DNA of 64,000 nt from Cylindrobasidium torrendii FP15055 ss-10 (Eukaryota; Basidiomycota; Agaricomycetes; Agaricales; Physalacriaceae): contig KN880505.1 of the NCBI GenBank assembly GCA_000934385.1, positions 1 through 64,000 on the forward strand, given 5' to 3'. A program made the translations under genes and the position numbers. Below the pieces are notes generated by a model. That model made no database searches and had not been told where the DNA came from. It saw only the letters and a list, made by a program, of their open reading frames with translations. Shown here in pieces: positions 55,887 to 64,000 of this stretch (position 1 is the first letter of the stretch; the number at the start of each line of letters is the position of its first letter).

Positions 55887-57399
55887 ATGAGCAGCTGCAC
55901 GATGTGTGTACATGCACTTGCCTCTAGTTCGGCGGGGAAGGTAACAGAAACACAGGTCCGGCGCGTGCTTGCGCAAGGCGAGGAGGACGATTTACGTGGC
56001 GCCCTGCGCGTTGTCATTCAGCGCGTGGAGGAAATGAAGGGGCTTATAGCCGAGCGGGACAAGGTCGCTGCCGATGAGAAGGAGAAACAAGAACAGGTGC
56101 GTTGTTCATCCAAGCTGTCTCTCAACCTGTTTGCTCAACACATGTCAGATCATAGCCGCCAAGGAGAAGCGAATATCCCAACTGGAGACACAGTTGGCGG
56201 AAAGAGACGTTGAGCTCGGGGTCTCGCGCTCGAATCTTAAGATGGTCACTGCGAATAATGAGATGCTGGAGGAGGCTCTGCGTGGTGCAAATGGTGTGGG
56301 ATGGCATCGGCGAGGAGAGAGCGCACCAACCCCGTGCGTCATATCCTTTCCACCTAAAACATCCTCTGACACAACACAAGACCACCTCCAGACACCAAGT
56401 TCCTCAACAAGTTCAGGTTTTCGCGGCCAAGCACTCCATCCACCCCTGGACAATCTCCGACACTATCACATTCGGCCTCAACGCCCAACCTCCTTGCCGG
56501 GACATCGGAAGATGATGAACAGCATCTGAAGGAAGAGACCGAGCGACTCGAGCGGCGGCAAAAGGAATTGGAAGATCTATTGGAAAAGGAGAAACAAGCT
56601 CGTACTTCTCTTGAAGCCGAGTTGGAGAGTCTTAGCCAAGCGCTGTTCGAGGAGGTGCGTTCGCCATCACCGCATTACATCGGGGCTTATATGTGCTTCA
56701 CAGGCAAACAAGATGGTGGCTACAGAACGCAGAAAGCGCGCAGAGATTGAAGATGAGCTTCGGGAGATTGTGCAAGAGAAAGATGCATTAAAGAACGCCC
56801 TACGGATAGTCGAAGGCGAAAACATGCGATTCCGAGCCAGCAGTACAGACAGTCTTCCTCTCACTGGTCATGCCCGCAACGACTCTCTTTCTTCAGTGCG
56901 AGGAACAAAGAGCAAGCCGACCTCACCTGCGCCTACAGTCCTCCAGCGCTCCATATCACCGGCTAGTGGGTCGAGCTCGTCAAGATCCCCTTCACCGTCC
57001 GTCCCAGAATCGACAGAGACAGAAACGAGACCTCCTTCTGCTCTATCTGCTGATGACCCAGGTGCATCGACACGATCTTTAGCAGGATCATTTGGAGGTG
57101 AAGGAGCTGCGTCAACACGTTCTTTAGCAGGGTCAGACGTAGGGGAAAGCCATGAACAGGCTGGCTCGTCGACTCGAGCGATGGCGGGGTCTTCCCTCGG
57201 CGACAGTTCCGCCATATCTCTCAACACTGGAATCGAGTCGGGCTATGTCTCATCGGCAGACGAAAGCCCTAACGAGGATACACCCTCGCAGACTGCACGA
57301 CCCGATTCCAAGAGGGTGTCTGCTCCCTGGCAAGAGCCAGAGGAACCCTCACCATGGGCAGACCAGCCAGGGTCTCCTCCGCCCACTGGAGTATTCTGA
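55887..57399 (+). CDS. SEC2: SEC2-type guanine nucleotide exchange factor for Rab (Sec4/Rab8)
   Basis: A coiled-coil protein of about 420 residues. Early exons give LRGALRVVIQRVEEMKGLIA and RISQLETQLAERDVELGV, long heptad stretches. The Sec2/Rabin8 signature straddles the intron near 56655-56703: LESLSQALFEEANKMVATER followed by RKRAEIEDELREI. In yeast Sec2 this coiled coil activates the Rab Sec4 on secretory vesicles. A Ser/Pro/Thr-rich tail follows, with a short repeat (STRSLAGS) in three versions at about 57060-57190, and a stop at 57397-57399. The start is uncertain: the ATG at 55887 is first in frame, but an upstream exon is possible. One intron (56270-56395) has two possible donors. It follows the F-box gene on the same strand and converges with FCY1. 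Confidence 0.8.
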
Positions 57400-57478
57400 A
57401 CTGTCCACTGTCGATACCCATTGCATTTGTACATTTGCATTATCATATAAATATACTGGATGGACCTTGTTGCTTTCA

Positions 57479-58160
57479 TCATGCTGTTGGCTCTCCGATG
57501 TCTTCGTTCCACTGCAAAACCTGTCATTCGAGGTCGGCATACAGGAAGGAAAGACTTACAATCTCAGGGGATTTCTCGATGAACGCGAGCATGAGATTCC
57601 GCGGTTCGACCAGGTCAAGGTTCACAATTTCGACGCGGCGGTCACGCAGTACCCATTCTGCTCCCAGGAATGTGCGGTTTTCACCAATAACGACGCGGCG
57701 GATGTTGAAGAGGACGCAGGCGCCGGCGCACTGGCAAAGAGATGAACAGTTAACAAACTTGCACTATCGAGAAATTTGGTTAGCAAGGAAATTCACCATT
57801 GGGCATGGGGAGAGTGTGGTGAACATCGTGCATCGTGCGAGCTCTGCAGCTGGGAGACGTCCTGCGTTCTCCAGGCAGTCGATTTCTGCATGAAGAGTCG
57901 CGCTATCTTCCTGTACTCGTTGGTTGTGGCCTACGGCCAGGACATGTCCGTCGTCGCGGATGAGAGCGGCTCCGACTGGACGCTCATTATTAGATTGGGT
58001 GCTGCAACGTTGTACCTGGCTTGGACGCACTTGGGATACCTCCCGCTTCAAACGATGCTTTTGCTTCATTTATGGCATGCTGCATCCCGAGCAGGTCGAA
58101 CTGCTGAGGGCGTCGAGAGGGCTGGGTGGCGATGTCGGCTACGTCTGGTTTAAGAACCAT
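57479..58160 (-). CDS. FCY1: Cytosine deaminase
   Basis: Four or five exons give about 170 residues. Reading from the ATG at 58160: MVLKPDVADIATQ, MQHAINEAKASFEAGGIP joined across an intron to IGAALIRDDGHVLAVGHNQR, then the zinc ligands LHAEIDCLENAGR with the catalytic HAE, and TMFTTLSPCPM joined to CAGAC, giving the P-C-x2-C pair. VVIGENRTFLGAEWVLRDR follows, and the last exon is WNEDIGEPTA before a TGA at 57479-57481. All landmarks of fungal cytosine deaminase are present; the enzyme turns cytosine to uracil in pyrimidine salvage. The start could also be at 58085 (MQHAIN). The gene converges with SEC2, with 80 bases between the stops. Confidence 0.92.
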
Positions 58161-58677
58161 GATGTTGGTGCAGTATGGGAGGAGTTATGGGATTGAAACA
58201 AGAAACAGTAGTATGTTGTCCTGGAAAAACCAAAACTGTGGTGGAAGTAAGAGGAAGGAGAGGCTTTGCTTGTGACGTCGACCGGAATAATTCCATTGGC
58301 GCTGACGTATGGGACATGGGAAAAGCCAGCTACGACTTGGGCCTGGTAACAGTATTCTGGAAAAGATAAGGAAAGTAATGTACATTTGTGCTTCTCGGTA
58401 GCACTGCGATTAGATAGGCTACTTCGATCATCATCAACCTGCTTACACAGGAAACACAATGGGACTCCAAATACTCCCAACTATACATGGACGACACTCG
58501 GAATGTGAACAATTGGAACACGGCAGTGTCCATACCTTACACGAATTAACAAGATGGTCTCCTCGATTTTTGGGACTATGGGAGCCGAATGCAACCGGTC
58601 CAGATACAGTTATATATACATACACATTGTCCTGCTAGTGTGTTGTAGTTATGCAATCACAAAGATAGTATTCTGCT
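58161..58677. other. Intergenic, 0.5 kb
   Basis: Upstream of FCY1 and downstream of the MAPKK gene. AT-rich with no supported feature. Confidence 0.45.
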
Positions 58678-60074
58678 TCAATGTACTACATTCGTAGCCC
58701 ATGCCTTGAGGTCAATGGGGTCAGCCCGTGCCATGTTTATCCACGGGAAGGACTAGCAGATGCGTTCAGCTTTCGCCTGCAGAGAAACACAGATACTCAC
58801 CCTTAGTGTTCTGGGTGTGCCCCGGTCGCTCGTCTCCTTCTCCAAGCAAGAGTCTATAAAGAGTGCCGCCTCTTCAGGGAACCTTCGTGAGCCATCCGGG
58901 TTTAGGTCGAGTAGTCGTGGTGGAGGCTCTTTCACGATCTGGTGCATAAGCTCGATGATGCTCATAGTGAGCTTGGAACCGTGGAGGGAGACACCGCGGC
59001 TCTTGCGTTTGCTGCCCATGATGACCTGATCTGGACGAAGGTAGCTGTCCTCGCCGTCGCCTTCGTCGTCGGAGAGGGAGTCATTGAAGGGGAAGCGGCC
59101 GTGTGCAAGCTCGATGAGGGTTATGCCCAGTGACCAGATGTCGGATTTGATAGAGTAGTCACCGCCTTGTATACGTTCGGGCTATGTGATAATAAGAAGG
59201 GAGGATGGGGTATGAGTGAGGATGAACAAACACTCATGTAGATACTGGTGCCAACAAACGAGTTGGCGATCGAGTTGACGAGTTCTCCAGAGACACCAAA
59301 GTCGCATAGACGAATCGAGCCAGAGGAATCAAGGAGGATGTTGGAGGGTTTGATATCGCGGTGAATGATGCGATGCGTATCATATAGATAGCCCAGACCG
59401 TCGAGTACGCAAACCGCAACCTTCCCCACGACGCGTATGTCGATGGGGCCTATGCTCTTGTAAATGCTGTCGAATGAACCTATTCCCTTGAGATTCGGAT
59501 GTCAAAGCGAGGATAAAGGCTCACCTTTGTCCATGTATTGCATGCAGATACAGATATTGGGTTCATTGAGAAATGCACCATAGCTTTTCACGATATACGG
59601 CGAGTCACAGTCATTGATGATATGCAGCTCGCGCAGAATTTGCTTTCGCACGGTCGGCTTCGCGTCGATGAGGATGATCTGTGCAACATCAGGTGGTGGT
59701 CACAAGTCAACAGTTGGTAGGCGCACCTTCTTGGCCATGATCAACCCTGTCGGCTTGTGCTCGACCTTGGTGACGCTGCCGCCGTTGCCCAGCCCCAGTT
59801 CTTCGAGCTCAACAAAGTCCTCGTTCCTCAGGGGTCCAAACCGTCTGTTTGGTGCCTCTCCCGGCGCAGGCGCTGCGTTGAGGCCGGCCAACGTATTCGA
59901 AATCGCGGAGCGAATGCCATTTTCAACCGGCGTCGGTGGTAACGGCGCCACGGGCGCGTCAGTCGGGAGCTGCAGGGCCTTGAAGTTCCGCTTTTTCCTG
60001 AGAGATGACATCGAAGTGGGAAGCAAGACTGGGTCCGTCGCTACCGTAACAGCTTGACTTTGATCCACCACCAT
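58678..60074 (-). CDS. MAP kinase kinase, Ste7/Fuz7 type
   Basis: About 400 residues over some six exons. The kinase reads [23 protein letters not shown] (ATP lysine) joined to [71 protein letters not shown] (activation-loop S and S/T) and [20 protein letters not shown]. These choices match the Ste7/Fuz7/Ubc5 group of pheromone and filamentation MAPKKs rather than Pbs2 or Mkk1. The C-terminus has [15 protein letters not shown] and a last exon [16 protein letters not shown] with a TGA at 58678-58680. The start is either the ATG at 60074 or [16 protein letters not shown] at 60011, which resembles the usual family start. Head to head with PTPA. Confidence 0.9.
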
Positions 60075-61264
60075 GATCCCCACGAAACGAATTCTATCTC
60101 AAGAACAGTTGGACGCTTTTCAAAACACGGAGACATACCAAGCCGTGATCTCGTTTATCGAGCAGTTGAATGCCGCTATCGTTGGCTCAAAGCTCGCAGA
60201 CACCTGTGAGATATCCCCAGTACGTCCAGCCGCGTCGACAGATTCGCTGACCGCTCATACTCAGATTGATAGGCCGTCTCTGCCATCCTAAATATCCTCG
60301 ACGATGTTGAAGCCATCGTGAAGGACACACCGCCTGTGCAAAACTCGGCTTCACGATTCGGCAATCCAGCGTTCAGAACTTTCTACGACAAGGTCGGCGA
60401 ACTAGCTCCCACAGCGCTTGCTTCCATCCCGGGATTCCCAGAACACCAGACAGAAGAAGTTTCACTATACTTCAAGGAATGCTGGGGAAATAGGCAGCGC
60501 ATCGACTATGGCAGTGGTATGGAGCTCAATTTCATTTGCTGGCTCATCTGCCTCGAACGTCTGCAAATCCTACAATCCACCGATTACAAGGCCCTTGTAC
60601 TGCGTGTGTTCTGGAAGTACATCGGCGTTATGCGCGTCCTGCAATCAACGTACTGGCTGGAGCCAGCAGGCTCCCATGGTGTCTGGGGCCTCGACGACTA
60701 TCACTTCCTCCCCTTCCTCTGGGGTGCTGCTCAATTACGTGGTCACCGTTTCATTCGTCCCCGCGCCATCCACGACGCCGAAATTGTAGAAGAATGCGCA
60801 AAGGATTACATGTACTTTGCGTGCATCCAATTCATTAATTCCGTGCGTCCTTCATTGCGGGGGACGATATCTTGCTAATCCCCGCGCAGATCAAGACCGC
60901 GTCTCTGCGCTGGCACTCGCCAATGCTTGACGATATATCGGCGGTCAAGACTTGGGACAAGGTTAATGAGGGCATGCTCAAGATGTACCGCGCAGAAGTC
61001 CTCGGCAAGCTGCCTGTCATCCAGCATTTCCTCTTTGGCGACCTCCTCCCATACCAAGGACCACCTCCGCCGGAAAATGCTTCCCAAGACGAGCATGGAC
61101 ATGCTCATGTCAAGGGCACTTGGGGCGACTGCTGTGGAATACCGGTTCCCAGTGCGTTTGCAGCTGCAGCTGAAAATCAACGAAAGGACGGTGGTGCACA
61201 CGGGGCCACCAAGCCTGGTTTCCAGCCGCAGGGGTCCGGAATTCGACCTGTGCCATTTGACTAG
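60073..61264 (+). CDS. Serine/threonine-protein phosphatase 2A activator (PTPA/Rrd)
   Basis: Three or four exons encode about 370 residues. From the ATG at 60073: [60 protein letters not shown] and [13 protein letters not shown]; then [20 protein letters not shown], a PTPA hallmark, [20 protein letters not shown] across an intron, and [20 protein letters not shown] with [20 protein letters not shown]. The end is Gln/Gly/Pro-rich ([14 protein letters not shown]). PTPA is a peptidyl-prolyl isomerase-like factor that reactivates PP2A catalytic subunits. The start ATG overlaps the first possible MAPKK start codon on the other strand, so the genes share one very short upstream region. Confidence 0.92.
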
Positions 61265-63717
61265 AGCTCACTTTGCGTATAATTGTATCCAATAACCTTT
61301 GTATTCTGACTTGGTTTACTGTATCTAGCAATTAAGGGCTGCTACTCTGTCATTCGCCAGTCCAGACTCACGAATAGTGTCGCTCTGATTGAGACTCCAT
61401 GCGCCACGCTATCACGTGGACAACGACGCGATCGTGTTTAAGCCTTAAGGATTTTCCTTTCTCACTCAAACTATGATTCGAACCAAACTGCAGATGGGCC
61501 ACGTCCAGGTTCTCACTACGGATTACCACCAAAACACCTTTTTTTTCAGCATTGCTAGAGAACATCAAAGAACTCACTCCCTGCAACCCTCCTCCGTTGC
61601 AATCTTTTAGTTAAGGGACCGACGTGACCAGGACGTGACTTTCAGAACAACTTTCCCCATCCAGTTGGTACCCAGAACTCAATATTTCAACCCCGGACAA
61701 CCTGCACGTTGTGTATCATACACGAAGCAAGTTGCTGATGAGTAGAAACTTGAATCGTTGGAATCCAGTCTACAGGGACTAAATGCTGTCTTTCTCTCAA
61801 ACAGAGGTCTACCGCCTTGGGGAACACTGGTTTCTGTCTAAACCTGATGCCAATAGCCCTAGCTAAGGACACGCTAAGGAGGACGCTGAACAAACACAAC
61901 TTCACTGTCATCACCGTGTGCCATCAAAAACGGCGCGTTGGATACAACCATGCCCGTCTATGGAATGATCTGTCGTCTTTGTGCAATGTGAATGCCTTTG
62001 GGATGGGAGTGGTTAGATCCTGGGCAACTCCGGCGACGTACAGAGAGCAAAACAGGAACCTTTGATGCTTGACGTGGATTTCGACAGTTCGACCTCAGCT
62101 ACTCCCTCGCGTCGTGCGGCATTGGAACCCTCTTTCTGGTGGCCTGCCGAAGCAGAATCAATCAATGAGGTCGAGGGTAGTGTCTTGGCCTTTTTGTGCG
62201 GGCTCTCGGTGACGGCGAGGGTTACTCGGGAGGGTAGTACGACAGCGCCAGACGGTTTCGATATCTCAATCCCGATGAACAGGATAGCCTCGGTGCCCTC
62301 GCGTCAGTTTTTTTTCCCTTCTTCACATGAACTAGAGCTTATTGTGGGTGGGGACAGGTAGGTCGGAAAACACCACTTCACGGGTCCCATTGAAAATTGC
62401 ATGCACAAGCAACCAGAACTTCTCCCTCTATTAACTGCTTCTTATTCCGACCCATTTACGATGTTTTTCCTCCGTGATTACACTCGCGGAAATATCTGTC
62501 TGAAATCCGGTGAAGATATACCGACCTCCAACTTGTCGTCCGTTTGTGTGTCGTAAACTCAGACCCTGCGGTCCGCTTTACACGACATAGGCATCCTCGG
62601 GCACACCTGAATTTCAGGTCTTCGAAGACATGCTCTAATGTGCCCTGGCGAGCCTGTCACTCCGTGTCAACTTGGACACAGTACACGAGGAGGAAGAACA
62701 TTAGCTCCGTTGCCACTGCTTATTGACCTCGAGGTGCTTACCCTTCGAAGTAATTCTTCAGGCATATTTTCAGACAGATATCACACCGCTGCCCACTCGG
62801 GTGGGTACGTTGCCTGCAGAAACAATGGGAACGGCGAACGCTCACTGTACACTGCAACCACGTGACTCTAGATACGCTCGCGGCGGGCCGCGGACGCGAT
62901 ACTCCTGTAACCATTTTGGGAGGTGTGTATCTACAAAGACAATGAGGTGCGCCGCGGTTGACATTGTCATTTCTCGTTGACTCCACGGTACTTAGACCAT
63001 GATATAGCTTAGACGTACGGTTCAAAATGGTGCTGACCTATTGCGGAATGGCGGCCGTCTCTGCGTACACTGTGACGGTCATCCCGACCACACCAAACCA
63101 ACGTGTCGCTCTACTGCAGCCCTACTGTTGACGCTGCCCTCTGGAGTCTGGCCCGCCATTCGGTGTCAGTGGCAGGGATGGATTTGATCCGCGCACGTAT
63201 TTGACGGAACCAAAAAGACGCGTGCCTCGTTTGTTTGTGTGGCCGTTGTAAAAGTCCGCCTCTGGAAAGTGCATAGACAACCTCAGGTCATTATCAAGCA
63301 GCACTTGCTCTCCGAACAGAATTCCTGGATACCGGGAGACCGTCAACGGACGCGGGCGGGCAAGAATGCGAGCTTACAGGTGCGCTCTTACGAGTTCGGA
63401 TTGCTCGCGCGCCTGGTTCGCATCCAGTTCGTGTCAGGTCAACGCCGATCTCTATACATTCATAACCCCATATTGTTGTTTGGCTGCTGTCCGTGCGGTG
63501 ATCGTAACTTACTACCAGAAACTCTCACGGCCTCCTTCTCGGAATGCATCAGAGACCCCGGTGAATGTTACTTATAGCTAGCGATGGGTCCACCATGCAA
63601 TCCGCAATTTTCCTGCTTCTTAATCTCATCACACCTCACACCGACTACTACTGCAACTGGACGGGCCATCCCATAGCAAACAAGCATTAACATCGCACAC
63701 CAATTCACAAAGGAAAC
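61265..63717. other. Gene-poor stretch, 2.45 kb
   Basis: No gene can be defended. Open frames include a 74-residue minus-strand frame at 61687-61911 with a signal-peptide-like start (MTVKLCLFSVLLSVSLARA), frames on both strands over 62060-62360, and minus-strand pieces at 63122-63346 (RYPGILFGEQVLLDNDLRLS) whose splice partners I could not find. These may be exons of a broken or atypical gene, or chance. No repeat or RNA gene was seen. Confidence 0.45.
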
Positions 63718-64000
63718 ATGCATTTCATTGTCGTTGGCGCAAGCGTTGCAGGCTTGGCAACTGGCCTCACATTGGCGCGGGCAGGACACAGTGTCACCAT
63801 CGTCGAGGCGGACAGCCAGGTATGTTCAACTCTGCACTCGAAATCTCTCCATAAAAATCCCGAATCCTCCTTCCACTGTTCTTGCGAAAGAACCTCGTCG
63901 TTGCATCCTGCCCAGATCTCGCCGCGCAGTTGTTTCTACACTGCGTAAGATGGACCCATTCCCAAGTTCTACTACCTGGAACGGTGAAATCGCATCGTAT
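63718..64000 (+). CDS. FAD-dependent monooxygenase, 5' end only
   Basis: The ATG at 63718 opens a Rossmann fold for FAD: MHFIVVGASVAGLATGLTLA and RAGHSVTIVEADSQ, the classic beta-alpha-beta with an acidic residue ending strand two. This is the N-terminus of the salicylate hydroxylase/aromatic-ring monooxygenase type family. Exon 1 ends at 63819 before GTATGT; a candidate second exon begins at about 63891. The gene runs off the window, so substrate and integrity cannot be judged. No signal peptide is seen. Confidence 0.8.

Noticed and set aside
55663..55917. Minus-strand frame upstream of SEC2
   Set aside because: Looks partly protein-like but has no partner exon and overlaps the SEC2 start.
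57479..61264. Gene cluster for a shared pathway (deaminase, MAPKK, PTPA)
   Set aside because: The three genes belong to unrelated pathways; close spacing is normal in this compact genome. Only the MAPKK/PTPA start overlap is notable.
61687..61911. Short frame with a signal-peptide-like start
   Set aside because: The 19-residue hydrophobic start is attractive, but the rest has no Cys pattern or family sign, and a frame of this length is expected by chance in 2.4 kb.
1..64000. CRISPR arrays, prophage, intact transposons or a secondary-metabolite cluster
   Set aside because: No regular spaced repeats, no transposase, reverse transcriptase or integrase motifs, and no backbone synthase were seen on reading both strands.

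Overview
The window looks like nuclear DNA of a filamentous basidiomycete, most likely an Agaricomycete. Genes sit on both strands, most are broken by many introns of roughly 45-65 bases with plain GT/AG ends, and several families fit that group: F-box/LRR proteins, a Stealth-type xylosylphosphotransferase like Cryptococcus Xpt1, a HAK/KUP potassium transporter, a fungal HNH protein and a Ste7/Fuz7-type MAPKK. All family names come from reading motifs; no database search was possible. Exon joints are given only where reading frame and splice sites agreed.

Layout. 0.3-19 kb: a small unknown gene and ORC2 are divergent, followed by a same-strand run (HAK/KUP transporter, F-box protein, MFS transporter, ADAM metalloprotease, Stealth phosphotransferase, DJ-1/PfpI protein) and a small secreted double-psi beta-barrel protein on the other strand. 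19.65 kb: one tRNA-Ala(UGC) gene with a poly-T terminator. 20-33 kb: a minus-strand block (Arb1-like protein, kinetochore protein NDC80, a long-tailed protein kinase, an unknown protein, an F-box protein with a propeller-like C-terminus). 32.7-40.9 kb: an unknown protein family, a small coiled-coil protein, a small mitochondrial membrane protein, a kelch/BTB-like protein, PNP/PMP oxidase and a doubtful small membrane protein. 40.9-44 kb is gene-poor. 44-61.3 kb: an unknown gene, DCP1, an HNH protein, a tiny tail-anchored protein, VPS45, an unusual lysine/alanine-rich F-box protein, a SEC2-type Rab GEF, cytosine deaminase, a Ste7-type MAPKK and PTPA. 61.3-63.7 kb has no gene I can defend. The window ends inside an FAD monooxygenase.

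The genes are mainly unrelated housekeeping functions: replication licensing, chromosome segregation, mRNA decapping, vesicle traffic, MAPK and PP2A signalling, ion and solute uptake, surface glycosylation, vitamin B6 and pyrimidine salvage. I see no biosynthetic cluster, CRISPR array, provirus or intact transposon. The observations most worth a second look are the histone-H1-like repeat domain joined to an F-box protein, the MAPKK and PTPA genes whose start codons overlap head to head, the duplicated module in the tail of the HND-type kinase, and the tRNA-Ala lacking the near-universal G53:C61 pair.
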